Origin: Sequoia sempervirens | Taxonomy: Eukaryota; Streptophyta; Pinopsida; Cupressales; Cupressaceae | Assembly: GCA_007258455.2 (NCBI GenBank) | Contig: VDFB02000001.1 | Coordinates: forward strand, 12,380,754 to 12,444,753 | Length of the DNA: 64,000 nucleotides | Direction of reading: 5' to 3' | The notes under the pieces: generated by a model | The model's input: the letters and a program-made list of their open reading frames with translations, nothing else | Databases searched by the model: none | Told to the model about the DNA's origin: nothing | Position numbers and translations under genes: made by a program | Part shown: positions 1 through 11,000 of the stretch, piece by piece | How the letters are laid out: every line of letters begins with the position of its first letter | Position numbering within the stretch: position 1 is the stretch's first letter

Positions 1-394
1 ACCTCCAATCCATTATCCTCACTATTTTTTAGGTGACTAGGATAACTTACCACTATAGCCTCATCCTTTCTACTTTTTATTGTTCTTTGACATAATGCCA
101 CTTTTTCTAGTCGCAACACCATATCAAAGATAAGAAAATATAGATACCCCAAATTCAATTCTAATTCTTAGTACTAATTTCCTATAAATTAATTACTCTC
201 GCATTACCATTCTTCATCAATTAATTTGATCAATGTATTCTTCTTTACACCTCTAAAGTTAATTAATTAAATTAGCTCAAAAACTAACCTTATCTCCCAA
301 TTCCTTCAAATAATCTATCAATTACTACATGTTTAATTTATTTATTAGGCTAATTAATCCCCTCCTAATATTTTTCTCTAATTTAATAATCCAC

Positions 395-508
395 ATCATC
401 ACTAATGGACAAAGGACTTTGTCCTTTGAATCCCAATTGTCCAATTCATCAACAAGGATCAAAATCTTGACCTTTCATTTCATTACATGTGTCCTCAACC
501 TATTCCAT
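395..508. repeat. Flank repeat, left copy
   Basis: This stretch recurs at 8711-8777, on the far side of the caulimovirid block. Both copies share catcactaatgg, aaaggactttgt and a closing block that includes catgtgtcctcaacctattc. The right copy lacks about 45 bases in the middle. The shared parts differ at only a few positions. It may be a dispersed host repeat or a duplication linked to integration. It does not abut the viral sequence directly, because a hAT relic lies between them. Confidence 0.7.
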
Positions 509-561
509 TTGAGTGCACAAAATCAATTAACTCACTCGTGACTATATCATGCAATTCAATT

Positions 562-935
562 TCAAAAAAGAGTCAATGCGAAGGTAAGATGTAATGGAGT
601 GGTCATTTTGTTCCATTTTTCTCCAATAATTGCACGCACTTGTTTGAAGAAAGTCTCTTTAGGGTTTTTCTCTTTTGCATTTATGAAGCTCTTCATATTC
701 TCAATCATTGAGTCAATGACATCATGTATCTCTCCAATGTAAGGCTTATCCATGTTAGTATAGTTGATTGTGCTCAAAATGGGCTCTATGAAACTAAGGA
801 GATACTCCACATGATCCCACCATGAGTCATCTAATATCATTTGCTTAATTTTTGTTGCTCTATCAGAGTTGCTTTGCCACTATATAGACCAATTTTGGCT
901 AATCACCATACTAGAAAGTACCACTCTAACTTTCA
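562..935 (-). pseudogene. hAT-family transposase relic
   Basis: The minus-strand reading frame (open over 562-840) carries a pattern typical of plant hAT transposases with a DUF659/RNase H-like core: MILDDSWWDHVEYLLSF, then EPILSTINYTNMDKP, GEIHDVIDSMIE and EKWNKMTTPLH. The similarity extends upstream on the minus strand to about 930 (DRATKIKQ just before the ATG) but includes an in-frame stop. Only about 100 residues of a protein usually of 600-800 residues remain, so this is a fragment without catalytic capacity. No terminal inverted repeats were seen. The family call rests on remembered motif patterns; subfamily is unknown. Confidence 0.7.
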
Positions 936-1239
936 TAGGTCATCTCAAGACGATTGCGTAATCGTCTTAGAGGAAAAATAGTTCTTTGTAACCTATTAAA
1001 AATAAAAAATAAAATAATTAAAATTTTTGAGTTGGGGTAAGTCATCTAGAAGGAAATTCTAATGTTTTAGATTTTGGTCATCATAATTATCGTATTGGGT
1101 TTGACATAGGGTTTCCTGTCATGGAAAAACTATTAACTAGTCACACCCCAGATTTCAAGAATTGCATGTACCATCCAATAAATGGTTATCTAATAAACCT
1201 CACACTTAGAGTTGTAGATTACCAAGTATAGATCTTAGA

Positions 1240-2210
1240 TCTATTCCTCAAGAGACTTTGTTTGAACAACTTGAAGCAACTACTAGTGGTAGATCCAATT
1301 TGTCAACTAGACATTATTCTTTGTTAAGAAATTTTCCATGTACTTCTAACAAGCCATACCTGGACTATAATCCAAAAGAATCCATTGGATCATCTACCCA
1401 TTTCCCATTGTACAGTTAGCCTTATGTAAATCCATATCCCTCTAAATATTATTTAGCTACACTTTCTAATTTGAGTAATAATCTTGAGTTCATGGATAAG
1501 CTAGCAAGAAAAGTCAATAAGAAACTAACCTTGGCACCTAAGGAAGAGGAACAATCAGACAATAAAGGAAAAGGGATTAAATTGACCAAAATGGGAGAAA
1601 ATGGTTGCATGATGAAGGAAAAGCTTCCTATAGTAGGAGCTAAGAAGAAAAGCATCTATAAGTTGGAAATGCAAGGGAAGGAGCAATAAATAGTTGGATA
1701 TGAAGTTGGTAGATGGAAACCCCAGAAACATTTATGATGGTTAATCCTAATAAAAAGCTATGGGGAAAATATGAGTCAAGACTTCATGTAGATTTGGGTA
1801 CTAAGCAGCAAAATTTTGAAGCCCAAAGAAATTGGCTATCCCAATGGATGATCTCAGCCTAGGACAATATGGATGACATGGTTGTAGATATAAGAAGTAT
1901 AGGTAATAATTGTTTGAAAACTCATATTGATCTGAATAATGTTTCTTCTGCACAAAGTAAAATTAGTTCTTCTATTACTAAAATTGAGCAGCATTCTTCT
2001 TCTATTATAAATAATCTCTCTAGTGTAAGCTTCCAAGTGAGCCAGGAACAACAAGATGTTAGGACCATGGTAACCAACCAAACTCATCAAGACAATTACC
2101 TAACATCTATCTATGAAAATCAAAAGAATCATGAAAACTCTAGAAAGCAAGATGTGGAGGATCAAAAACTACTTATAGATGTGGTAGCCAAAAAGCTAGA
2201 GAAAATTTGA
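1240..2210 (+). pseudogene. Caulimovirid polyprotein segment: linker and coiled-coil region
   Basis: Several open stretches (about 1240-1420, 1471-1689, 1869-2210) follow each other on the plus strand, separated by stops. The first two are rich in Ser, Lys and Glu. The last is 113 residues with regularly spaced Ile/Leu/Val and many Gln, Asn and Glu, as in a coiled coil. Coiled-coil segments between movement protein and capsid occur in several caulimovirid lineages, so position and composition fit, but sequence identity cannot be judged here. This may be the remnant of a virion-associated-like or assembly domain. Confidence 0.45.
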
Positions 2211-2515
2211 ATAGTCACAAATAAAATTAAAAAATCACAAACTGGTCGTGATAGTTCTTTGAAGAAGAAAGGAAGGGAAAGGCTCAAGATCAATCAATCC
2301 CTAAACAAAAGAAAATAATTGTACAAAGGAGGACTCATACAAGGAAATATGAAAAAGAATAAATCATTGAGTTATCCTCTAAACTACATAAGCTTGTTGC
2401 ACATGTATCTATGCCCAACATAAAAGAGCGTAGCTTAGCTAACCAAGATGAGAAGGGAAAACTAAGGGATTAGTTACAAGAATTACAAGTAGAAGAACAA
2501 GCAAAAACTATATAT

Positions 2516-2977
2516 ATGGATGAACTAAGTTATGATAATAAAGAATCAAGATATGAAGAAACATCAGATGTAGATACTTTTGAGATGTTTGTTAGTGATT
2601 TAGATAATTCTCAGTTCTCTGTAAATATAGTAGATAACGAGTTTGATGAGGTAGAATTATATTTCTCTGGATATAATCAATTACAAGAAACTAAACCTTG
2701 GGAATCCACTAAGAAGCTTGTAGAAATGGGTATTGAAATGAAGGATGTCATTATTGAGAACTCTAAGCTAGAGCAAATGAGACCATTTGCTGCAAGTGGC
2801 TATATCTTGAACATTGACAAAATTGTGGATCCCTATGACACTATTTGCACTTGGGAAGATAATCTTGAAAATATGTTTGATAGAAGTGGCTCTTGGAAAG
2901 AACCTGCAAAGTTTTGTGTGTTGTCAAATTGCTTTATGGAAAACTCAAAAACTAGTGGAATAATCTACCAGGTGTAG
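2516..2977 (+). pseudogene. Caulimovirid acidic pre-capsid segment
   Basis: This open stretch of 153 codons begins with a run of Asp/Glu residues (DELSYDNKESRYEETSDVD) and continues with alternating acidic and hydrophobic residues. Acidic N-terminal extensions of capsid precursors are common in Caulimoviridae. It lies directly upstream of the capsid-like stretch at 3145-3441 and ends at a stop within the larger decayed polyprotein. No catalytic motif is visible. The assignment is mainly positional. Confidence 0.45.
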
Positions 2978-3144
2978 GCAAAAGAACTCCCCTAGATGAA
3001 GAACATGACTATGTCAAGCAAAAGGATATGGGGAAAAATGACGTTTTCACTATTGGATTTGAATAATTTAGAATCTTGTTGATTGATATTTTCTATGTAG
3101 ACACTGCAAACCAAATAACATAAGCCAGTAAAGTTCTCCAGACC

Positions 3145-3760
3145 ATGAAATTAAAGAACTTGGAAAAATTTCCTGCATATAATTTAGTCTTTGAAGCATA
3201 TATGATTGCAACTAGCAAAATGCATGACCTCACGACTAAACAATACTATCTGAATTCACTACCATGTGGTATAGGTAGATGGGTAGAGGATTATATCATC
3301 AAGAAAGAACATAAAACAATTGAGCAATGTACTTTTACTGAGTTTCAAGGATTTATTGGCTACAAACTAGAAAATCGATGTTTATTGGGAGCTTTGCAAG
3401 CCAATAAAGAGGAATATAACTACACTTGCAATCTAAAATAATTTTGTGATTTTCCACCAGTTAATCAACTTGTTGATTTTGCACAACTTAAACAGTTTAG
3501 AAAGAAAGGTTGTGGAAAGAAATGTAAATTTAGAAAATGCTCCAGTAAAAGGTATGATGGCGAATATACATTCAAAAAGAGTAAACATGGAAAGTATGGT
3601 AAAAAGAGGTATAAATTTGTTCCTTTCAAACACAAAATATTCTCAAGACAACCATCAACATACTTGCTTAGAAAGAAAGATAGGAAGGTCCCAAAAGGTG
3701 TAAAATGTTTTATCCACAAAGGACCTCATTATGCAATAAATTGTCCTAAAAAAATAAATC
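3145..3760 (+). pseudogene. Caulimovirid capsid-like region with degraded zinc knuckle
   Basis: The open stretch 3145-3441 (98 codons) has the Tyr/Leu/Trp-rich helical pattern of a retroelement or caulimovirid capsid (for example YLNSLPCGIGRWVEDYI). A Lys/Arg-rich stretch follows, then a knuckle-like motif at 3706-3744 reading CFIHKGPHYAINC. In the canonical family form, CX2CX4HX4C, the second metal ligand is Cys. Here it is His and the following spacing is one residue shorter, so the finger is probably degenerate. Frameshifts around 3440-3700 separate capsid and knuckle. Confidence 0.6.
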
Positions 3761-3775
3761 ATAAAACAAAAATCT

Positions 3776-4252
3776 ATGCTATGTTTGAATATGAAAATCA
3801 AGATTCAAACAATAAATAGTAAAGATGTTTCCTTAGATATGAATGATTTGTATGAGTTAATAAAATTTGCTCCAATATCAAGCTATATGTTAAAATTTAA
3901 GGATCTCAAAGACAGAGAAAGATACTATGAACGAAAAATATCATCCTCTGACTCAAAATCTTCTGAAGATGAAATTTATTTAGTCTCCTTACTGAAACAT
4001 ACACTAGAAGATGTCAAGTTGAAAATCCACATTGAGAAATCAAAAGATCCTTACAAAACCACAAGGACTAAAGAAGAGAGGAGGAGTGTTGTCAGACAAC
4101 ATTTAGCAAAATTGAAAAAATTGGAGTCAAAAAGGGAAGAACTCGAGAAACAACTGAAACAACAAAAGAAACCCAAGAATGGGTCATCCAAGAAAACTAG
4201 GAATAAGGCTACTAGGGAAATTGACCGTGATTACAAAATTCTACCATGGTAG
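3776..4252 (+). pseudogene. Caulimovirid Lys/Glu-rich segment downstream of the zinc knuckle
   Basis: This 158-codon open stretch follows the knuckle-like motif. It is very rich in Lys, Glu and Ser, with a long charged helix near its end (LKKLESKREELEKQLKQQKK), so a coiled coil is likely. It lies between nucleocapsid and protease regions, where caulimovirid polyproteins carry variable linkers. No enzyme motif was seen. It ends at a stop just before a further decayed stretch leading to the protease. Confidence 0.45.
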
Positions 4253-4558
4253 AAGAATAAACCATCTTCTTCAAAACATTCTAAAAAGAGTGATACTTAC
4301 ATTATTGTTATTTTCAAAAAACTTGATTTGATTCTAGCTGATGTAGCCAATCTTAAGTGCTCCCTGAAAACCCAGTAAAAAGAAATCAAAAATATTTCTG
4401 CAATAGTAGGAGAACTACAAGAAATTTTATTTAAGGCTAATTAACAAAATTCTACAAAATCATAATATGAGCCAAAAACTCAGCCAGAAGAAACATAAAC
4501 ATAAAGTAGCAATGATAGTGGTAGTTTAATACAAGAAACCACAGACAAGTCTTGTTCT

Positions 4559-5000
4559 TTGTTACTAGCTAATAATGGAAATTATATCAAAATTAATTTA
4601 TGTTTTCCTAAATTTAAGAAAATCCCTATGGATGGATTTGTTGATATAGGATCTTCTAGGTCTTTGGCAAAGACTAATGCTATCCCACCTGAATTTTGGA
4701 AGCCAAGACCAGATCTCCCTCATAGTTATGTTATTAAAGGAGAATAGATTCACATGAGAAGGTATTTCAAGATGTACATGTGGAAATTATGGGGAAAATG
4801 TTTGTAACATACTTCATTGAGTATAATGATCTAGAGGATGATGTTTTGTTAGGTTATCTATTTCTCACTAAGTATGAATGACTTCAATTTTGGAAGCATA
4901 AAATTTCTTTGAGACATGAAGATGGTCAAATAGAAATTCCTGCACTTAAGATTGTTAATCATAAGTTTGAGTAGAGTGAGAAAAAGGGGAAAATAGAGCC
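4559..5000 (+). pseudogene. Caulimovirid aspartic protease, inactive
   Basis: A 62-codon open stretch (4559-4747) contains KKIPMDGFVDIGSSRSLA, which matches the active-site region of retropepsin-like caulimovirid proteases. The family has Asp-Thr/Ser-Gly at the active site; here the middle residue is Ile (DIG), expected to abolish activity. A second segment after a stop (about 4770-5000) reads as the distal half of the protease fold. The location immediately upstream of the RT supports the call. Confidence 0.65.
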
Positions 5001-5144
5001 AGTCAAAGAATTATTAAAATCATCTACAAGCATGTTTGATGAACTCAAGAACATATTTGAGTTTGAATGTTGTAACACGAATCCCTTACAATTCTAGTCA
5101 CAAGAACATGAGGAATGTGAAATTTAGTTGCGGAACCAACATAT

Positions 5145-6395
5145 TTGATGAGCCCGTCAGAAGTAAAAGAGATGGATGAGCACTTGAATGAATTACTTGA
5201 AGGACACTTCATACGTCCCAATAAAAGTCCATTCTCTTGTCCAACATTTTTGGTAAACAAAAGAGCTAAGAGGGAAAGGGGTAAGAAGAGATTTTGCATC
5301 AATTACAAACCTCTAAATGATATCATCCTTCCATTTAATTATCCAATTCCTTTCAGTGTTGATCTAATTAGGAGAGCTGCTAATAAGAAAATATTTTCCA
5401 GGTTTAATTGCAAATCAAGATTTTGGCAGATAAAGGTGAAAGAATCAGATAGGTATAAAACTACATTTTTAGTCCCTTAGGGGCTCTATGAATGGAATGT
5501 CATGCCTTTTGGTCTATGTACAACACTAGCATATTTTCAAAGAAGAATGGATTGGGCACTTAAATATTTAAAATATTTCTATGCAGTTTATATTGATGAC
5601 ATAATCATATTTTTTGATTCGACAACTGATCATTTACAACATTTTGAAGAACTCTTTGCAGCTATAAAAAAGCATAGAATATGCTTATTAGCCAAGAAAA
5701 TGGTAATTGGAAAAGATCAAATTGATTTCCTAGGATTGCACTTAAATAAAGGACAAATTCAGTTACAACCCCATATTATACAATGAATTCAAGAATTCAC
5801 CAATATTCTACAAGATAAGAAACAAATCCAAAGGTTTATTGGTTGTCTAAATTATGTATCACCATTTTATAAAGGTCTTGCAAAAGACATAAAGGTGATC
5901 CAGGAGCACCTCAAGGAAAAAAAGGATGGATGGTCACTCAAATCCATGGAGGCAGTTTAGAGAATTAAATCAAAATGTCAAAATCAGCCTTCTTTGCAAA
6001 TTCTAGTTCTTAATTTACCATTAATTCTTTATACTGATGCTTATGATACTACTTGGTTAACTATGCTTATACAGGAAGAAGAAGATGGAAAAAGATATAT
6101 CTGTGGTTACTAATCTGGAACCTTTATAGAGACAGAATGCAAATACCATATCTTTGAAAAGGAAATACTGGCAGTCAAGAAGGGTATTGAAAAATTCAAA
6201 ATATTTCTTAAGCCAATGAAATTCACTATTAGAACGGACAACCAAGTGATGAGAAGCCTACTCAAAAAGAAGCCTAATAAGGACATTGCCCATGGAAGGA
6301 TTGCTAGGTGGTATTTTGAATTTCTAGGTTATGATTTTGAAATAGAATGGATAAAGGGAGAGAATAATCCATTGGTTGATGCACTAACAAGATAG
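5145..6395 (+). pseudogene. Caulimovirid reverse transcriptase and RNase H, decayed
   Basis: The RT is open over 5145-5480 and 5502-5786. Recognisable blocks are FCINYKPLNDI, the FWQIKV block, MPFGL and the catalytic YIDD box at 5590-5601, followed by FLGLHLNKGQIQ. RNase H follows at about 6000-6390 with blocks such as LYTDAYD, EKEILAVKKGIEKFK, IRTDNQ and the terminal NPLVDALTR. Stops interrupt the polyprotein at several points (for example near 5478, 5784, 5957, 6110 and 6394). The block order and spacing are those of a caulimovirid pol rather than an LTR-retrotransposon, because no integrase follows RNase H. Confidence 0.85.
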
Positions 6396-6407
6396 TTTGC
6401 AGGATCC

Positions 6408-7106
6408 ATGTATCACGGGATCATCTTCAATGAACCTGAATTTTACAGATCAGATGGTACCCCTATGTTCCATAGGAGAGATGGAGATGGATTCTTCACC
6501 ACTTTTCCTTACTTACCCAATCATATTGTGGAATTACTTCTTGAATCCTATTTCCTAGATAAATGGTTCAGAGAGTTAAGGCAAACAATTCAGTATTATC
6601 ATGAACAAGGAATTGTTGATTCAGATGAAGAAAAGGAATTCTTGATACTCTTAGGATTGGAGAATGCTCCATTGAGGCATTAGTGTAGCATATATGGATA
6701 GATCCATGTACACATTTGAGGTTTATTTGGAATGAATTGGTCTAAGCAATGTAAGATGAATTTACTTAAAAAATTATAATATGGTTTTATCAGCAGAATA
6801 AGTTTTGACCAAGATTCATTTGAAGAATACACAGATTTTCTAGGATCACAATTTAATCCAGATATGAAAGAATTCCTTGAATTTATTAACCCTCAGCTAT
6901 GGGGCAGAATGATTAGGTGTATGGATAAGTATTTGGTGCATTATCCCAAAACTGGATATGACTTCCCAAGAATTGAATTCTATCCTCTAGAATCCAAATG
7001 GCTGTCAAAGGTCAAAATTGAAGACATGGAAATCAAGCTCACGCCTACATCTCTTTCTAGAAGAATTTGGATCGCGCTTATTCACAAGATTATGTGGTCC
7101 AATTAG
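6408..7106 (+). pseudogene. Unrecognised ORF remnants downstream of RNase H
   Basis: Two open stretches (6408-6683, 91 codons; 6864-7106, 80 codons) continue on the plus strand after RNase H. The first has an aromatic-rich, acidic sequence ending in a Glu/Asp-rich helix. The second is rich in Trp, Tyr and Pro. They could be the C-terminal tail of the polyprotein or a separate 3' ORF (some caulimovirids encode a translation transactivator or unknown protein here). No diagnostic motif was seen, so function is unassigned. Confidence 0.4.
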
Positions 7107-7414
7107 ACTATGTTTTCAATCCATGACATGAAGATTGGAATTCTATCTATACACCACTACCTAATGATCTGATGGAACCTATCCCTTTTTTATGCTAGCA
7201 CATGGGCATGTATTTGTTGTGATGTCACCCACATTAAGACATGACAACATGATGCAACCCTGTCATAAAGAGCAAGATCCTCGTATCCACTTACGAGTGT
7301 TAAGTGGGTCCTTATCACTCACGAGTGTCCAAAAAGTGATTGTCTTGTTCTCCACCAAGTTAGTGTTTATGACAGACTACCTAACAACTATCTCCTCCTT
7401 GGTGCAATTTGTGT

Positions 7415-7520
7415 CAGGACACGTGCCACTTTTGTATGGTCAGATTCTAAAATTAATTGTAAAATGCTAAGTTTGAATTACCCACACTCCCCTATAAATA
7501 AGGGCAAAGAGGGTCTCTTA
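7415..7520 (+). promoter_or_regulatory. Candidate pregenomic RNA promoter
   Basis: A strong plant-type TATA box (cctataaataagg, TATA core 7493-7500) lies about 195 bases upstream of the primer-binding site. A G-box hexamer cacgtg at 7420-7425 lies about 70 bases upstream of it. A TATA box followed by a leader and then a tRNA-Met site is the known arrangement for caulimovirid pregenomic RNA. The predicted start would fall near 7520-7530. No transcript evidence is available. Confidence 0.6.
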
Positions 7521-7693
7521 GACATTCAAAATTGGTTGGTTGGAGTCTTGAGCATCATAGTGCATAGAGTCCATTAGGACTGGTCTAGCATATTAGACGT
7601 ATGCTCTCATCCTACATTACGAGTGACCTGGATGATCATAAATCTGTATGCATGTTTAAATGAATCAAGCATATTTTTGTGTTCCTAACTTAT

Positions 7694-7706
7694 TGGTATC
7701 AGAGCC
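7694..7706 (+). other. tRNA-Met primer-binding site (tggtatcagagcc)
   Basis: The 13-base string is the standard plant initiator tRNA-Met complement used for minus-strand DNA priming by Caulimoviridae and many LTR retrotransposons. It sits after the TATA-box leader and downstream of RT/RNase H. In a caulimovirid this marks nucleotide 1 of the circular map. In an LTR element it would directly follow a 5' LTR, and no LTR pair was found here. Confidence 0.85.
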
Positions 7707-7707
7707 T

Positions 7708-7890
7708 TGTGTTGATTATGCCTAAAGATGTTTCAATCTTGATATTATTCCTGGAACTAGATATGATGAATCATGTGCTCAATGCTTTAATTCCAAAGAG
7801 CTTATTATCCCTAAAATCTGTTGTATTTGTGGTCTATTTCTCCTCATCCTTATTTCCATAATCTTGTATATTGTTCATAAGTGAGATAGA
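7708..7890 (+). pseudogene. Small leader ORF remnant with two CxxC pairs and a membrane-like segment
   Basis: Just after the primer site, one frame (entered after an in-frame TAA near 7721) reads a short Cys-containing segment with CAQC and, about 12 residues later, CCICG. A run of about 18 hydrophobic residues (mostly Leu/Ile) follows, then HK and a stop near 7883. A competing frame (7679-7861) is also open. The double CxxC pattern could bind zinc and the hydrophobic run could span a membrane. I do not recognise the family, and the short length makes chance possible. Confidence 0.3.
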
Positions 7891-8370
7891 CACAAAATTC
7901 TAAGCCAAAGGTGAACTATTGTTCCCGTATTTGGAATTGAAAATTGCTAAGTAGAATCATGAGTAGTTGTGGACCCGTAGTAAGATAGTAAATCCCATAT
8001 TGAAGCAGTAGGATAGGCATGGAAGGGTGAGTAGTAAGACAAAAAATGTAGCAGCAAAAGGATCAAAACACACAAGTAAGTTCTAATCTACCTACAATGG
8101 CTAGTCAATGGTCTATGAATGCTAGTAGCTCTCTCTCTTCTGTCATACATAACTACTTTGAGGATAAGGAGGAATATGTAGATGAAAAGGGTAATTTAAG
8201 TTCCTAGAAGTAAAGATATCATATCTATATCCTCAAAATGGCATTAAGGATAAAACAATGAATTCTATAACACAATATGAAGTAAATATTTTAGTTTTTG
8301 GATTTGGAATTTGTCCAGTCTATCTTCTATTTTTGCTACCAGATGATATCAAATGATGGAAATAAAAAGG

Positions 8371-8690
8371 ATTCTTATGTACATTTCTCATATGTTGACA
8401 TTATTGTTCATCCCCATTTCAACTATGACATTAGAGTTGAATAATTTTGTAGTCTTATTGACACTAGATGTGGGATTTGGGATCAGGCTGTCATCACCTA
8501 GTTTAGGGGCCAACTTGTAAAAGCCTCTAATGAATCCAAAGGAGGTGATGGTATATTTTCTATCCATCCCAATTTGACAATCAGTCTTAACGATAAACAT
8601 GTCTAGTTTGCTTTTTGCTTACTTTTATAGGTTAAAGGTGTTATTGCAACCTAATTCTATCTATGCCACTATTGGTGGACGATGCATATA
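8371..8690 (+). pseudogene. Caulimovirid movement protein (30K superfamily) fragment
   Basis: In one plus-strand frame the sequence reads YVHFSYVDIIVHP, then after a stop FCSLIDTRCGIWDQAVI, then GIFSIHPNLTISLND. This order (YVHF/IG block, an Asp-Thr-Arg-like block, then a hydrophobic xHPNLTxSLxD strand) matches the core of caulimovirid 30K movement proteins. At least four stops are in frame between 8371 and 8690. Its location downstream of the primer site is expected for the 5' end of a caulimovirid genome, and it ends about where homology is lost, near the right flank repeat. Confidence 0.65.
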
Positions 8691-8710
8691 TAGTTTATTA
8701 AATACTATGT

Positions 8711-8777
8711 TCATCACTAATGGATAAAGGACTTTGTTGACCTTTCATTTCCTTACATGTGTCCTCAACCTATTCCA
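8711..8777. repeat. Flank repeat, right copy
   Basis: This is the shortened partner of the repeat at 395-508, sharing catcactaatgg, aaaggactttgt and the catgtgtcctcaacctattc block with a central deletion. The pair brackets the caulimovirid block and the hAT fragment. From 8778 to about 9600 I see only AT-rich non-coding sequence. Confidence 0.7.
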
Positions 8778-9612
8778 TGCTTACACGTATAGCATGCTTG
8801 ACTCATCCCAATCCTTGCTCACATATCATATCTTAAGGAATCTTATCCCTCTATCTGATATCTTATTATTGAATCATGTCCACTTCATGCTCATACACAT
8901 GTGAACATTCTTTTCATACATGCCACCTCTAGGTTCACACAAGTGTGAGCATAATTGATCCTCCACCTCATCTTCTAATTTTCTTAAACTTGCTCTCATA
9001 TCCTCTCATTTCATGATTTAATGAAATATCCTCCATTGATATAGTATCTTACATATTCTTTTGACACTTGTTAAGAGTCTAAGAGTCTCTCCCATGCAAG
9101 TTAATCTTGGCCCTTGATCTCACCATTTCATTTTGGCCCTCTATTGTTCATTTGAATTTTTTTTTAAGAGAGGCTCACCTCTCCATATCAAGGAATAAAT
9201 TTCACACTAACCTTATGATGTCAAATTAAGTAATTTATAAGCTTAAGAGCATCCACATATCACCATCCTTAATCTTAGAGAACATCTAAAACAATTATGG
9301 AGGTTTTGATGTTTTGGTTTGGCATACTTTTCATTGTTTTTTTCCTTCATTTGTTCTATCTTGAGTGTGTCTTTACATTTTATTTTTGGGTTTCATCATT
9401 GTATTTAACTCATCCTTTTCAGCTCAAATTGAGGATCTATACATTTATTTTTTGCATTGGTTGCTCCCACAACTTAACTTTTATTTGCTATAGGTTTATT
9501 CATTAACAATGCCTTGAGACATGAATTAATTATTAGAGTTAATTGTTTAATATATTTAAACATAATTTTCTCAAATCTTTGAATCTAATATAAATCTCAA
9601 GTATGATTTCAT

Positions 9613-9626
9613 TCTCTCTCTCTCTC

Positions 9627-9718
<92 letters not shown>
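9613..9718. repeat. Compound microsatellite (CT)n(TA)n(TG)n
   Basis: Three dinucleotide runs abut: CT at about 9613-9627, TA at about 9627-9639 and an uninterrupted TG tract of about 40 units at 9639-9718. Such long pure TG tracts are highly mutable, and the assembled length may not be exact. Confidence 0.95.
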
Positions 9719-9719
<1 letters not shown>

Positions 9720-10304
9720 CAAAATGCTACTATGGGGTAGCTCAAGCATATCAAAATTATATAAATAGATATTTGAACATGTGTGCCTACTCAGGCTTGT
9801 GGGTGTAGAATTTTTTTGAAGCCTCTTGCTAGTTCAAGCATTCGTTCAACCTTGAGTGTGCTATTGTTGTTCACATAGACTTTCTTCAATTACGGCTCCA
9901 TATCCTTTTTGTAAAGACACTCTTTGTATGTTTCCACTACCTTTGCAAGCTTTTTGTCCTTTTGTGCCTTTTCACATTTGATTGTATTGTAGAACCATTT
10001 TGTCTATGCAACCAAGAGGATGCACATTTCACTATATTTATTAATTAATTGAAAATAAATACAGTAAAACATGTATTATGTTGATTGCATAGACGTCGCC
10101 CCGTATAACATACTCTTCTTTGGTTTAGAGATAGTTGGGATAACCTCTTGAGTCAAGTTTGCCCTGAGAATACCAACCATTAATTTTCTGATCATATTTC
10201 TACCCATTGTGAAAATATCCACTCAATCTCCACCATGAATATGTTCCACTATTAGCTTTTGGATCCCAATGACTTCATTAATCCATTCTCCCACCTCATT
10301 GTTT

Positions 10305-11000
10305 TCAATAATGAAAAGCTTGCAAAATTGCACAGACAACTAACTCCTCTTGCTCACAACGACAAATGCAACTTGATAGTCGGATGTGCTCCATTTTAGA
10401 GTCATTCCTTTCCTCTTTTGATACTTGGATGTGCTCAATGGTCAAATGTTCCCAAACAAATTTTTGAATGTTCTCTTCAAGCACCAATTTCTAGTTCCAA
10501 AATTGTACTTACTAGTTCCTTTAATCTCCCTATTCATCAAGGTTGCTTGAAATCTTGAAATGGTCAGTTTGGTTGATCGCCAAGTTGGACAAGTTGTCTA
10601 TAGCCTTGTTAGCTTCCTGATATGTCTATTTAATAGAGTGTTCTTCTAGTTTGTTTAGTAGTGTGTGTACCTAGTCCACCCACATCAATAATATCCATCA
10701 GTGAGCCTTCATAGTTGCTATGGAATATACAACATTCATGGATTCCCCTTCTATGTCGATTAGTTTGATTCCCTTGCTCACACATAGATGTAGGTCTTCA
10801 TAGAGTGTGACGAATTCAACCTCATTATTGGTTCCATTTTGCATTTTGACCACCCCCCCCCAATGAATTATCCCTCTGTCATTCCTACAAATGAACCCAA
10901 CACCGAAAGTCTCATGTTGTCTCTTGCAGCCCCATCAAAATTAAGTTTTAATCTTCCAGGAGGTGGAAGGGACCATTTTATCATTTTCCTCTTAGTTTTT
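10305..11000 (-). pseudogene. LINE RNase H domain and C-terminal tail
   Basis: On the minus strand, about 11000-10930 reads PPPGRLKLNFDGAARDN, the opening Asp block of the plant LINE-type RNase H (RVT_3-like). About 10620-10590 reads EANKAIDNLSNLA, matching the usual REANxxADxLANxG ending block. Between them are several stops. After the domain, a 60-codon open stretch (10487-10305) has no identified motif and may be C-terminal tail. Confidence 0.65.

Larger units (their letters stand above)
1000..8700 (+). mobile_element. Endogenous caulimovirid genome, decayed and circularly permuted
   Basis: The order along the plus strand is coiled-coil and capsid-like region, zinc knuckle, aspartic protease, reverse transcriptase, RNase H, C-terminal ORFs, promoter, tRNA-Met primer site, small ORF, movement protein. 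In Caulimoviridae the movement protein precedes the capsid in the genome. Finding it after the primer site therefore means one circular genome of about 7.6 kb was linearised in or near the movement protein gene. Every coding segment is interrupted by stops and frameshifts, so the copy is ancient and non-functional. The pol arrangement resembles petuvirus or gymnosperm endogenous caulimovirid groups; genus-level placement would need a phylogeny. Confidence 0.75.

Noticed and set aside
7686..7706. LTR-retrotransposon start after a 5' LTR
   Set aside because: A primer site is present, but no LTR pair, no integrase and no TG...CA LTR boundary were found. A movement-protein fragment downstream favours a caulimovirid.
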